A DNA stretch of 64,000 bases, taken from NCBI GenBank assembly GCA_029210045.1, contig JARGNX010000008.1, forward strand, positions 88,163 to 152,162, in the 5' to 3' direction. The stretch comes from Coxiellaceae bacterium. GTDB lineage: Bacteria > Pseudomonadota > Gammaproteobacteria > Coxiellales > Coxiellaceae. Shown in pieces: positions 16,864 to 26,092 of the stretch; position 1 is the first letter of the stretch; each line of letters starts with the position of its first letter. Below the pieces are notes generated by a model. That model was not told where the DNA came from, did not search any database, and saw only the letters and a list, made by a program, of their open reading frames with translations. The position numbers and the translations under genes were made by a program.

Positions 16864-17508
16864 TTAGCGGGCGTTAAATACTGTTTCCCAATCGTTCGGC
16901 GCTTGGTTCCATTGTTGTACAAGGTGGCGTTGTTCTTTATTTAGTTCCCCTATTTTTTCTGCACAATCCATTACTGAGTCGAAGTTGGTCAAGCTATGGT
17001 AGCTCAATTGTTTGTCGTTAAAGTTTTGTTCGGCGTTAGCAAAGCCGTAGGTGAAAATGGCAAAGCAGTGCGACACGTTAGCGCCAGCCTCGCGTAGGGC
17101 GTCTGTAGCGTTTAAAGCGCTGCCACCAGTGCTGATCAGGTCCTCTATAACAATTGCGGTTTGTCCGCTTTTTAATAAGCCTTCAATTTGATTGTTCTTG
17201 CCGTGCCCTTTAGCGCTAGAACGAACGTATACCATGGGTTTATTGAGACGATCGGCAATCCAAGCGGCGTGTGGTATGCCTGCTGTGGCCGTGCCTGCTA
17301 CAACATCAAATGCGCCACCGTGTTCAATAATGGCTTGTAAAAAAGCATCTATGATCTGTTGGCGTTGTTCAGGGTAGGATATTACTAGGCGATTATCGCA
17401 ATAAATGGGTGACAACATGCCTGATGCATAACGAAAGGGTTTACTAGCGTTTATGCTAATGGCGTTAATATCTAATAGGATTTTGGCTATTTCCAAGTCA
17501 GTAGGCAT
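16864..17508 (-). CDS. pyrE: Orotate phosphoribosyltransferase
   Basis: 214 aa. Converts orotate and PRPP to orotidine 5'-phosphate in pyrimidine synthesis. The ATG at 17508 is preceded by GGAAA; the longer open frame from 17598 is excluded because it would translate the tRNA-Phe gene. Seen: FRYASGMLSPIYCDNR near the start (orotate contact), YVRSSAKGHGKNNQIEG with the catalytic Lys-rich loop, and the PRPP-binding motif VIEDLISTGGSAL at about 119-131. It begins 32 nt after the 3' end of the tRNA gene on the same strand, so they are probably co-transcribed. Confidence 0.95.
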   Translation of the reverse strand: MPTDLEIAKILLDINAISINASKPFRYASGMLSPIYCDNRLVISYPEQRQQIIDAFLQAIIEHGGAFDVVAGTATAGIPHAAWIADRLNKPMVYVRSSAKGHGKNNQIEGLLKSGQTAIVIEDLISTGGSALNATDALREAGANVSHCFAIFTYGFANAEQNFNDKQLSYHSLTNFDSVMDCAEKIGELNKEQRHLVQQWNQAPNDWETVFNAR

Positions 17509-17540
17509 CTGATTATTTCCATACGGTGTAGGTTTTGATG

Positions 17541-17613
17541 TGGCCGGACCCAGAATTGAACTGGGGACACGAGGATTTTCAGTCCACTGCTCTACCAACT
17601 GAGCTATCCGGCC
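17541..17613 (-). tRNA. tRNA-Phe (GAA)
   Basis: 73-nt cloverleaf on the minus strand. Acceptor GGCCGGA pairs with TCCGGCC; the D arm is AGCTCAGTTGGTAGAGC; the anticodon loop CTGAAAA gives anticodon GAA with A37 3' of it; the T arm carries GTTCAAT. The discriminator base is A. The genome continues CAT rather than CCA, so the 3' CCA must be added enzymatically. Confidence 0.97.
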
Positions 17614-17631
17614 GTATCAAATTGAGGACAC

Positions 17632-17660
17632 ATTAAACCCGCTAAGGTGAAAGTAGTCAA
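17632..17660 (-). promoter_or_regulatory. Sigma70-type promoter of tRNA-Phe/pyrE
   Basis: On the minus strand TTGACT (17660-17655) and TTTAAT (17637-17632) are separated by exactly 17 nt, with the tRNA starting 18 nt after the -10. This is the best-matched promoter in the window and probably also drives pyrE. Confidence 0.75.
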
Positions 17661-17779
17661 GCGTTAACTGTGCATATTTAATGGTTTTTTATTGCAGAGT
17701 GGCTTGAGCATTAAGTGACCCTGTGATATATTCGCATATACTAGAAATATACCGATAAAGTATAAGTGAATAAAGATGA

Positions 17780-20098
17780 GTGACCCACGTAATGAGAAGA
17801 CAGCAGACTACTGATAACACCGGCAAAAACGCCATTAGTCATTTCAAAGCCGTGAAGCAAGCAGAGTTAGAGCGTATAAATGCAATAGCGGCATCACTAG
17901 CTAACATGAAGTGGTTTTGTAATTGGATGTTTATGGGTGTCTCTACGCACCTTCTGCTTAGCAGTAAGGTGCTCAGCACCTTTTGGCAAGAATACACCGA
18001 TAGTTTCGAACAAGCGCTATTTCAGCGCAGTGAGCAGAAATATGCCGAGGGTATGCGTGTTTTTACTGAGTCATTATCATCTGTATTCAATGTGGCGAAA
18101 GCCACAAGATTGGCAACAAAGTACGATTTGAGTGAAGCGGTTAATCAGTGTTTGGGTCAAATGAGGTTCACTGAATTTAATGCGTTGTTCGGTGATGCGT
18201 CAATGAAAGCTTGTTACAGTGGTTATCTGGGAGAGATGATTGCGGTCTTTAGGGGAGGGAGGGCTGCAAAAGACTACCAGGCGTTTTCAGCGGCTTATCA
18301 AATCGTTGTACGTAAGCTTAGTGGGCTTGTTATTGATTTGGATGTGAGAGAAAAAATGAGCTCACTCAAACACCTGGGGTCCGTGGCAAACAATGCCTAT
18401 TATTTACGTAACATGCAGCAGGATATTTTTTCTGTATTGCCGAGCTTTTATAAACAACAAGAAACACTTGCAGGTAAGCTTGCAGTAGCCTCCAATTCAT
18501 CAATACAGGCTATCTTTGGGAGTGTTGCACAAGCTTTTTCAGAGCATAAAATGTTACTTGTTTTTAGTTTCTCGTTACTCGCAGTGCTTGGTTATGCGTG
18601 GTACTGGGCTGCTGACATGTTGTGTGTGAAAATAATGCCTCCCGGAGAGTTAAAGGCTGATCAAAGTCGAGAAGAGGCGTTGAGGAAATATAAGGCGGAA
18701 ACTAAAGCAGCATTTGAACCGGCTTCATGTGCGGCGGGTGTAACGCTGGCAGCAATGTCGCTAGTAGCTGTTTCGTCTATGTTTTTATATGCTTCAGTAC
18801 GCTCAAGTGAGGAATCGGTTAGCTACGGTGTTATGGCGTCGCTGTCGCTTGCTGTATTGTCAGTATTGACGCTTTTATACAATCCTCTTAGCGGGTTACT
18901 TACGCGCGATGAAAATAAATATGCAACGCATCTAGGTAAACAATTAAAAGCCAATTTGGCTAAGCGGGGTGTGAACTTAAAGGTGACGGTTGAAGAAGTT
19001 ACAGCGGGTAAAAGAAAAGCTTTCTTTTTAAGGTTGTCATGTGTTGGAGGTGTATTAACCAGTTTTGAAAAAGCGGGTATGCTGCGTTATGTAACTGATG
19101 TAGATCCGCGAGCTCAATCTTTATCGCAATATGCTGATGGAGAAGTCATTATTTCTACGACCGTTAATATAAAAGCGCTGGAGTCTTGCCTTAACTATTA
19201 TGTATCTCTTGCTAAGGTTTCACGTACTATGCGTAAGGCGCTAACAGAAATCAAACGGCAGGTTGTTGCTCGCGGTGCGTTATCCATCAAGGAAGAGTTT
19301 GGGGGCGGTGACACATACGGTATTTGTGAAGATAGAGTGCTGGAAGTTGATCGGCATGTGGTTATTGATATTAAAAAGCTCCGGTTAGTTTTTCCTGAGT
19401 CGAATATTCAATTTACATCGGATGATAAATCTGTAGTGCGTATTAAGGGTTTATCAGCGGTTAATGCTGAAGCATTGGCAGCTTGGTTGCAAGAGGTTGA
19501 AGCAGCGCGTCGTATGCTAACACAAGTTTTTGTTGAGGATCATCGACCTGCAACTGCGCAATCTGTCACGAGGCGAAGAGTGACAGGTGCTGCAGCTGTA
19601 AGGGCTCGGGGGGCTGTGGATGGCTTTGTTGATGATCCTGCGCCAGCCCCAAGGCGGGTGAGGGAATCAAAATACCCACATGACTTTATGTATCACCATA
19701 CCGATGGCCATGATTATCGTGCAACGAAAATTGATTTTGTTGATGATAAAAGAAGGGTTGCTTATATGGCATGTGCTCTTACCGTGCGTCAAACTAAAAA
19801 CTCACAACGGTTAGCCGCATTGCAATTTGCCGTGGGTGGTGTCCTAAGGTGTGGCAGGAATAATAACGTAAATAAATATGGTGAGGAAATTAACGACTGT
19901 ACCGCGCGCGGGGGTGATCGAGTGCCAGGTTCATACGAGCTTAGGATCATGTCGGGTCCAAGTAAGGGTAGGCGTGGTCTGGCAACCTGTGTAGGCAGTG
20001 TTTCGATTGCGGGTGATCGAGAGGGTAGGGTGGCGCCATTACACTTAATTGTAGACGTACCTAATTCGCTAACTAAACATCACGGCAAGCGCCGCTAG
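17780..20098 (+). CDS. Large membrane-anchored protein of unknown function, paralogue of next gene
   Basis: 772 aa from a GTG at 17780; an in-frame ATG at 17792 is an alternative start. A helical N-terminal region is followed by three hydrophobic segments at about 255-280, 315-345 and 352-376. A soluble C-terminal half begins near 385 with HLGKQLKANLAKRGVNLKVTV. Blocks shared with the next gene include GVNLKVTV/GVHLKATV, LRLVFPESNIQ/LQTCFPHAHIQ, GLSAVNAEALAAWLQEVE/GLSHVDEGLLAAWLVELR and a C-terminal YPHDFMY/YPDEFDF block. The same membrane-plus-soluble plan and tandem position indicate duplication followed by strong divergence. A basic, disordered linker lies at about 590-640. No known family recognised; effector or envelope protein are both possible. 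Confidence 0.75.
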   Translation: MTHVMRRQQTTDNTGKNAISHFKAVKQAELERINAIAASLANMKWFCNWMFMGVSTHLLLSSKVLSTFWQEYTDSFEQALFQRSEQKYAEGMRVFTESLSSVFNVAKATRLATKYDLSEAVNQCLGQMRFTEFNALFGDASMKACYSGYLGEMIAVFRGGRAAKDYQAFSAAYQIVVRKLSGLVIDLDVREKMSSLKHLGSVANNAYYLRNMQQDIFSVLPSFYKQQETLAGKLAVASNSSIQAIFGSVAQAFSEHKMLLVFSFSLLAVLGYAWYWAADMLCVKIMPPGELKADQSREEALRKYKAETKAAFEPASCAAGVTLAAMSLVAVSSMFLYASVRSSEESVSYGVMASLSLAVLSVLTLLYNPLSGLLTRDENKYATHLGKQLKANLAKRGVNLKVTVEEVTAGKRKAFFLRLSCVGGVLTSFEKAGMLRYVTDVDPRAQSLSQYADGEVIISTTVNIKALESCLNYYVSLAKVSRTMRKALTEIKRQVVARGALSIKEEFGGGDTYGICEDRVLEVDRHVVIDIKKLRLVFPESNIQFTSDDKSVVRIKGLSAVNAEALAAWLQEVEAARRMLTQVFVEDHRPATAQSVTRRRVTGAAAVRARGAVDGFVDDPAPAPRRVRESKYPHDFMYHHTDGHDYRATKIDFVDDKRRVAYMACALTVRQTKNSQRLAALQFAVGGVLRCGRNNNVNKYGEEINDCTARGGDRVPGSYELRIMSGPSKGRRGLATCVGSVSIAGDREGRVAPLHLIVDVPNSLTKHHGKRR

Positions 20099-20121
20099 TA
20101 AGCACAGCTGCTTCGCTGTAA

Positions 20122-20143
20122 AAGTGCGCTATCACTTGTTTTT
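20122..20143 (+). terminator. Weak rho-independent terminator candidate
   Basis: AAGTG (20122-20126) pairs with CACTT (20133-20137) over a 6-base loop and is followed by GTTTTT. A second small hairpin, ACAGC/GCTGT, lies just upstream. The stem is short and AT-rich; moderate support only. Confidence 0.35.
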
Positions 20144-20193
20144 GTGTAATATGCCCCCCTTGGGAGATAGTAAAACGTGATGGGGGAGTGGGG

Positions 20194-21867
20194 GTGAGAA
20201 TAAGAGATCAGGCGCTTAAGCAATACTTTGATTCAGTTAAGTCGCAAGATAAGTCACGCAGGAAATATAACAATAGTCAGTTTGCTTTAGCGAATTTTTT
20301 TTCGTTCATGCTTATGCCGATAGCTGTTTATGTCAACATGCGTGCACAGCCGCAATCAATAGTTCCGGTGAAGGATGCTTCTTGGTTGGTTGATTTCAGT
20401 TCTCTCAGAATTGATAGGGTTATTCAAAGAGTTAGTCAGCATAATCAAAGCGCGGCTGTTACGTCTTTTGCGGCATTGCTTTTTATGCAGCTGGTTAGTT
20501 ATGCGCTGGCTTATCATTTTTTACCAAAAGTTAAAGCGAAAGATAGAGCGAAGTTTAATAAGTCTGACAGCCCCTATGTCATAAGTTGTACGGCAGCTTT
20601 AGGTTTTTTGTTTCTTGCTACTGGCATGGCTTACACTAAAAGCACATACGAGCATGAAGAGCATAGTGTTGCTGCGTTGTATTCAGCTAGTCTTTCGCTG
20701 GCGGCGTTTTTTGTAGCGGGTATGTTGAGGTATTTGAAGCAGGGAAGTGATTACTTAAGTACGTATGCTACAGCTAAATTGAATGCCTACCGGATTGAAA
20801 GGCATGCAAAGCAAATTGGTGTTCATCTGAAAGCTACGGTGTATTGTGCTGACCGTAGAGGCTCTTCTAAATTAATAATACAGTCGAATAAGGGTTATAG
20901 TTTATCACAGTGGTTGGTTCATCATGATGAACCAGGTTCTTCTTTTGGTAAGAAAATCGTTATGCCGGTAAATCTTAATGTAAAACGATTTAATGATAAG
21001 TTAACTGCCTACATGCAAAATTTTAAAGAATCAAGGCAAATGCTCGATGCTTTAGGGCGAATAGTAGAGGCTGTGGGCTCAGATGGGTTGAAAATTTCAG
21101 GTGGAAATGATAATCCGAATCTTGGAGTATGTGATTCTTGGCGACTGAAGACTTATAAAAGGGTGTCGCTAGATTTAACGCGACTGCAAACATGCTTTCC
21201 TCATGCGCATATTCAAAGATTAGGGGCGGGAATAAACGTATCCGGTTTAAGCCACGTAGATGAAGGTTTATTAGCTGCATGGTTGGTTGAGTTACGTAAC
21301 ATGGAAAGAGTGAGTGATGTATATCACTGTGTTTCGTTTGCGGCGGTGCCATCAAAACGTAGTGGTAAGCACGGACGTAGGACGACAGGGGGTAGTAACT
21401 CCAGGGTGCTTTTACAGCCGCTGCGATCAGAGAATGTTTGTTATCCTGATGAGTTTGACTTTACTGATGCTCATGGTGCGACACATACGGCGCATCGTAT
21501 AGAAGGTTTGAAAGGAGTGGCTTCTTATATTGCGATTTTGGTTCAATCTGGACCTTTGTATCGTGCCGATGTGGTCGATGTGCTAAATGAGTGGGTGCAG
21601 CCCGCACGATGGGGTACAACGGTTAGGGCTATTACAGGTGCAAGTATAAGGAGAGATTGTAGCAATCCGTTAGCAAAGACTGCGGAACTAAAAGGTAAAG
21701 CCACGCTTGAAGTACGCAAAGTCAAAGTGGACTTAAGTGAATTCCGTGGAGTCTGTCGTAAGGGGGGTGTATTCGCAGTTCCAAATCAGCCTGAACTAAA
21801 ATCTGTACCTGTGCATTTTTGCGTTGATATTGCCCGCCACTCCAGTAAGGGGACTGGGTTCAAGTAA
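20194..21867 (+). CDS. Membrane-anchored protein of unknown function, paralogue of preceding gene
   Basis: 557 aa from the GTG at 20194, chosen because GGGGGAG lies about 5 nt upstream; a GTG two codons earlier overlaps that site. Hydrophobic segments lie near 30-50, 90-110, 130-150 and 165-182. The soluble C-terminal half matches the preceding protein from GVHLKATV onward, including VSLDLTRLQTCFPHAHIQ, INVSGLSHVDEGLLAAWL and YPDEFDFTDAHG. It lacks about 200 N-terminal residues of its neighbour. No catalytic motif is evident. Start-codon usage (GTG in both) and base composition are similar, as expected for a tandem duplication. Confidence 0.75.
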   Translation: MRIRDQALKQYFDSVKSQDKSRRKYNNSQFALANFFSFMLMPIAVYVNMRAQPQSIVPVKDASWLVDFSSLRIDRVIQRVSQHNQSAAVTSFAALLFMQLVSYALAYHFLPKVKAKDRAKFNKSDSPYVISCTAALGFLFLATGMAYTKSTYEHEEHSVAALYSASLSLAAFFVAGMLRYLKQGSDYLSTYATAKLNAYRIERHAKQIGVHLKATVYCADRRGSSKLIIQSNKGYSLSQWLVHHDEPGSSFGKKIVMPVNLNVKRFNDKLTAYMQNFKESRQMLDALGRIVEAVGSDGLKISGGNDNPNLGVCDSWRLKTYKRVSLDLTRLQTCFPHAHIQRLGAGINVSGLSHVDEGLLAAWLVELRNMERVSDVYHCVSFAAVPSKRSGKHGRRTTGGSNSRVLLQPLRSENVCYPDEFDFTDAHGATHTAHRIEGLKGVASYIAILVQSGPLYRADVVDVLNEWVQPARWGTTVRAITGASIRRDCSNPLAKTAELKGKATLEVRKVKVDLSEFRGVCRKGGVFAVPNQPELKSVPVHFCVDIARHSSKGTGFK

Positions 21868-22021
21868 TCCTTTTATTTAGATCAGATTTAACAGCGAAAT
21901 TCGATTGATGGTTTACACTTAAGTAATGACTTTCTTTGAAAGCCAATTTGGTGAGTTTTCAGTAATTTATTGAAAATAAACATATAAATTATTTTATGTA
22001 TTGTGTGGAGCCGAGTCGGAA

Positions 22022-24808
22022 ATGGAAAATAATAACCATAACGATCAAGAATCACGTATTAAAGGCATGATTGATAGCTCGCTTGACGGCATGATTATTA
22101 TCGACGCAAAGGGTATTGTTATAACCTTTAATCCTGCTGCTGAAAAGATGTTTGGTTATGTTGCATCTGAAGTGTTAGGTAACAATGTGAACATGCTTAT
22201 GCCGGAACCCTACAGTGGTCAGCATGATCAATATATTAATAGTTATATACATACAGGTGAGAAGAAGGTTATTGGTATTGGCCGAGCGGTCGAATGTAAA
22301 ATGAAATGCGGAGGAACATTCCCGGCATTTTTGACTATTTCTGAATTTACAGCAAATAATAAGCGATACTTTACTGGCACACTACGTGATTATTCAGAAT
22401 TAAAAATACGCGAATTGGAAGTTGAGAATCTGCTTGATAAATTATTGGAGTCCACTGATAGTAGTCAGTTTGATATCAATGAAACTAAGCAGTTCTATAG
22501 AGACCTTACGCTGTCTATATTTGATCAAGGTGCTTTGAATAAGCTTAAACAAAATAAGTATTTGGGGGCAAGTAAGCCTATATTAAACTTACCCAGTAGC
22601 TACATATTATTCCAAAGTGAAATTATTAATATTTTGAGAAACTCAAGTTCATATGAAGAGTTTATAGCTGGTTTGGTGTCGATAATTACAAAAACATTCA
22701 AATACGAGATAGGGCATTTTTATACTTATAACCTTGGCAGTGATCAACTGGAAAGTTCTGGGGTATTTTATACTTCAAGTGAGGAAAAATACGCTGAATT
22801 TATACGGATTACAAAAAAATATACTTTTGCGCTAGGTGTTGGCTTGCCTGGCTTGGCTTGGGAGCGCAAAGAATGTATTTTTTATGAGGATGTATATAAA
22901 TCCAGTAATTTCCCAAGAGCAAAAGAGTCTCAGTTTTTAAAGATAATGGGTGGGTTGGCGTTTCCAATATATAAGGATAATTTGATAGTTGGTGTTTTTG
23001 AATTTTATTCTGATAAGGGGGTTAAATTAAACAGTGAAGAGTTACGCTTCTTTGATTCGTTTTCATCTTATATCGGAAATTTTATATCTATCTTTAAAAA
23101 AAATAGAGAATTAGATTTGATTCTAGATGCCGCGGGAGAGGGGATTTATGGGTTGGATTTAGCCGGAAATACTACGTTTGTTAATCCTTCAGCTTGCAGG
23201 ATTTTGGGGTACGAAGCGCATGAGTTGGTAGGTAAGCCTATGCATATCATGGTTCATCATTCATATCCGGATGGGTCGGTGTATCCTCGCGAGAAATGTT
23301 ATATGTATGCCGCTTTTAATGAAGGTAAAGTGCATTGCATAGATGATGAGGTATTGTGGCATAAGGATGGAACAGCGATACCAGTGAGATATACAGTAAC
23401 TCCAATATTTGAAAATAATATCATTCAAGGTGCGGTTGTAACTTTTATTGATATTAGTAATGAAAAAGCAGCGTTGAATGCTCTGGAAGAACTTGCGCAT
23501 TATGATACGTTAACTAAGCTGCCAAATAGGTATAGCTTCAATGAAGAACTGGATAAGATTTTAGATATCACCGATGAAAAGAAGCAGCATTTAGCAGTTT
23601 TATTTATTGATATTGATAATTTCAAAAACGTTAATGATGGCCATGGTCATAATGTTGGTGATCAATTGTTGATTTCTGCCTCTAAGCGAATTAAGCAAGC
23701 ATTACGAAAGTCGGATTTTCTTGCGCGTTTAGGTGGCGATGAGTTCGCAGCTATTTTAACTCAACTAGATCAGCCTCAAATGATTGGCTACATTGTAGAG
23801 AAGGTATTAAAGGCATTTAATAAGCCATTTGCGTTAGATGGCGTTGAGTTGAATGCTACGTTAAGTATAGGGATTTCTATATACCCCACAGGCGGCACCA
23901 GTTCTGATACTTTGTTAAAGCATGCAGATATTGCTATGTATAGAGCTAAGGCGCAAGGTAGGAATAATTTTGTTATTTTTACTGATACATTAAATAAGCA
24001 AGTTAAGCGAATTCAAGAAATTGATTCTTGCTTGAATAATGCGATCATGCTGGATGAGTTATATATCTGCTATCAACCTATTTTTAATATAAAACAAAAT
24101 AAAATTGAAAGTGTTGAAGCTTTGCTGCGTTGGCGCAACGATGATTTAAATAACCCTGGTCCGGATGAATTTATACCAGTTGCAGAAATGTCATCTTTGA
24201 TCGAAAAAATAGGTTTGTGGGTTTTAAATAAATCTTTGGAAGAGTTTGTTGTGTTAGTGGGGGAGTGCAAGGTTGGTGATATAAAGCTTTCCTTAAACGT
24301 TTCCCCGAAGCAAATAAATGATGATGATTTTATGTTGCAGCTTTCGAAGGGGTTGTGCCGGCATAATATTAGCCCAGACAAGATTATTATTGAACTTACG
24401 GAAACCTGTATTATGGATAATATTGAACATTCCACGGATATTATGACGCAGCTAGGGTCTTTGGGTGTAAAGATCGCAGTTGATGATTTCGGTACGGGTT
24501 ACTCTTCAATGCTTTATCTAAAAAAACTACCGTTGAATTATTTGAAAATCGATAAAGAATTTGTAGGAGATATTCCAAATGATGTAAATGATATAGCAAT
24601 AGTGAGCGCTATTATTTCTTTATCGAATAAATTGGGTATTGAGGTGATAGCTGAGGGTGTTGAAACCAAGCAGCAACTTAATTTTATTAAGCAGGAAGGG
24701 TGTTCAAATGCGCAAGGTTATTTATTCGCAAAACCTATGCCGCTTAAAGAAACGATTGAATATTTACATCAATGGGATTCTAAACGTTATTTTTCAGGTG
24801 GCGAATAG
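22022..24808 (+). CDS. PAS-GAF-PAS-GGDEF-EAL cyclic-di-GMP enzyme with FixL-like haem PAS
   Basis: 928 aa from ATG 22022; the longer frame begins at a TTG with no clear ribosome-binding site. Order: PAS1 (about 10-125), helical linker, GAF (about 205-360), PAS2 (about 362-480), GGDEF (about 495-655), EAL (about 665-920). PAS1 reads like Fix[18 protein letters not shown] with His68 at the haem-ligand position (His200 in Bradyrhizobium FixL), and VIGIGR with Arg88 at the oxygen-sensing Arg220 position. GGDEF is intact at 571-575 with an inhibitory site RKSD at 562-565. EAL is intact at 699-701, with [14 protein letters not shown] (from 821) and AEGVET. It could both make and degrade c-di-GMP under oxygen control (inference). 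No transmembrane segment is seen. Its end overlaps yggX by 22 nt, convergent. Confidence 0.9.
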   Translation: MENNNHNDQESRIKGMIDSSLDGMIIIDAKGIVITFNPAAEKMFGYVASEVLGNNVNMLMPEPYSGQHDQYINSYIHTGEKKVIGIGRAVECKMKCGGTFPAFLTISEFTANNKRYFTGTLRDYSELKIRELEVENLLDKLLESTDSSQFDINETKQFYRDLTLSIFDQGALNKLKQNKYLGASKPILNLPSSYILFQSEIINILRNSSSYEEFIAGLVSIITKTFKYEIGHFYTYNLGSDQLESSGVFYTSSEEKYAEFIRITKKYTFALGVGLPGLAWERKECIFYEDVYKSSNFPRAKESQFLKIMGGLAFPIYKDNLIVGVFEFYSDKGVKLNSEELRFFDSFSSYIGNFISIFKKNRELDLILDAAGEGIYGLDLAGNTTFVNPSACRILGYEAHELVGKPMHIMVHHSYPDGSVYPREKCYMYAAFNEGKVHCIDDEVLWHKDGTAIPVRYTVTPIFENNIIQGAVVTFIDISNEKAALNALEELAHYDTLTKLPNRYSFNEELDKILDITDEKKQHLAVLFIDIDNFKNVNDGHGHNVGDQLLISASKRIKQALRKSDFLARLGGDEFAAILTQLDQPQMIGYIVEKVLKAFNKPFALDGVELNATLSIGISIYPTGGTSSDTLLKHADIAMYRAKAQGRNNFVIFTDTLNKQVKRIQEIDSCLNNAIMLDELYICYQPIFNIKQNKIESVEALLRWRNDDLNNPGPDEFIPVAEMSSLIEKIGLWVLNKSLEEFVVLVGECKVGDIKLSLNVSPKQINDDDFMLQLSKGLCRHNISPDKIIIELTETCIMDNIEHSTDIMTQLGSLGVKIAVDDFGTGYSSMLYLKKLPLNYLKIDKEFVGDIPNDVNDIAIVSAIISLSNKLGIEVIAEGVETKQQLNFIKQEGCSNAQGYLFAKPMPLKETIEYLHQWDSKRYFSGGE

Positions 24809-25059
24809 CCTTCAGGCTTAGATCCGCCGCCTTCAAATAAAAATTTTGTCATTTCAGCTTCTAAAAAATCACGTGATTTTTTGTCGGTTAAGTTAAGGCG
24901 GTATTCGTTGATTAGCATGGTTTGATGATCAATCCAAGCCTGCCAACCTTCTTTCGATATATTGTTGAATACGCGTTCGCCTAAGGGCCCAGGGTAGGGA
25001 GGGTAGTCTAAACGTTCTGCTTCTTTACCCAATCGTTGACAAAAAACCTGATTGCTCAT
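24787..25059 (-). CDS. yggX: Fe(II)-trafficking / oxidative-stress protein YggX
   Basis: 90 aa from ATG 25059, with GGAG 7-8 nt upstream; this gives the family start [21 protein letters not shown]. Diagnostic features are Cys7, the PYPGPLG loop, [23 protein letters not shown] and a short C-terminal FLFEGG segment. YggX proteins protect iron-sulfur clusters and assist iron handling. It overlaps the end of mutY by 35 nt, the common mutY-yggX arrangement, which fits since MutY contains a 4Fe-4S cluster. Confidence 0.95.
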   Translation of the reverse strand: MSNQVFCQRLGKEAERLDYPPYPGPLGERVFNNISKEGWQAWIDHQTMLINEYRLNLTDKKSRDFLEAEMTKFLFEGGGSKPEGYSPPEK

Positions 25060-26092
25060 GTTGATACTCCTGCAGTATTCGTTGTATCGGTGCGGCAATG
25101 CCGCCCGGTAATGGTTGGTCGAAGTTATACCAAATATTTGGTTTAAGGTCTATTTGATTTGATGTGGTTGTGGCTAGGATGGGAAATAAATCCAGTTGGT
25201 AATGACTGAATTGGTGGCTACGTGGTGTTAGGTGTTGTATTGATTCGAGCTCTAGCCCCCAGTTGTCTTGCGCAACTGTGCGAAGATCACGTTCTATGCC
25301 GCATTCGGGTAAGCTCCAAAGGCCACCCCATATGCCTGACTCGGGGCGTCGATAGAGTAATATTTGGTTATTTTTATTGATGACTATGACAAAGTACCGC
25401 TGTTCGATACGTCGGCTATTGGCTTTAGCTTTGGGGGTTGGGTATTGTTTAATGGTATCTGTTTGAAAAGCTATGCAATCATCCTTTAGCGGACACTCAC
25501 TGCAGATTGGTTTGCTGCGAGTGCAAATGCTTGAGCCTAGGTCCATTAAACCTTGATTATAACTTTGCGTATTGTTAGCAGGGGTTAATTGTTCGGCTAA
25601 TTGCCAATAGCGTTTTAATACATCTGCTTTACCATACCAACCTTCAATCGCGTGTGTGCGCGCTAATACGCGTTTTACATTACCATCTAATATCACAGTG
25701 GGTTGATTAAATGCGAAGCTGGCAATCGCTCCTGCTGTTGAGCGGCCGATGCCTGGTAGTGTTATCAATGTGTCAACATCTTTAGGAAAGCGTCCTTTAA
25801 ATTCAGATTGAATTAATTGTGCGGTTTTATGTAAATTACGTGCGCGAGAGTAGTAACCAAGACCTGACCATAAATGCAAAACGTCGTCTTGCGGCGCATT
25901 GGCTAGTTGTTTTAGCGAAGGCAGTGTGCGCATGAAGCGTTGATAGTAGGGGATAACGGTTGTTACCTGCGTTTGCTGTAACATGATCTCTGATATCCAC
26001 ACACGGTATGCGCTGGGGTTGTGTTGCCATGGCAAGTCATGCCGCCCGAAACGTTGTTGCCAGCGAATCAGGCGACGAGCAAAGTTCTTCAT
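25025..26092 (-). CDS. mutY: Adenine DNA glycosylase MutY
   Basis: 355 aa. Removes adenine mispaired with 8-oxoguanine. The helix-hairpin-helix [20 protein letters not shown] is followed by the catalytic Asp in [13 protein letters not shown]. The cluster cysteines are spaced C-x6-C-x2-C-x5-C in [23 protein letters not shown]-like C-terminal domain (about 225-345) contributes 8-oxoG recognition. The start directly abuts the asmA-like stop codon, so the two form one transcription unit with yggX. Confidence 0.96.
   Translation of the reverse strand: MKNFARRLIRWQQRFGRHDLPWQHNPSAYRVWISEIMLQQTQVTTVIPYYQRFMRTLPSLKQLANAPQDDVLHLWSGLGYYSRARNLHKTAQLIQSEFKGRFPKDVDTLITLPGIGRSTAGAIASFAFNQPTVILDGNVKRVLARTHAIEGWYGKADVLKRYWQLAEQLTPANNTQSYNQGLMDLGSSICTRSKPICSECPLKDDCIAFQTDTIKQYPTPKAKANSRRIEQRYFVIVINKNNQILLYRRPESGIWGGLWSLPECGIERDLRTVAQDNWGLELESIQHLTPRSHQFSHYQLDLFPILATTTSNQIDLKPNIWYNFDQPLPGGIAAPIQRILQEYQHEQSGFLSTIG

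Noticed and set aside
17509-17598. N-terminal extension of pyrE (30 extra codons)
   Set aside because: It reads through the tRNA-Phe gene; the ATG at 17508 has a ribosome-binding site and matches the family start.
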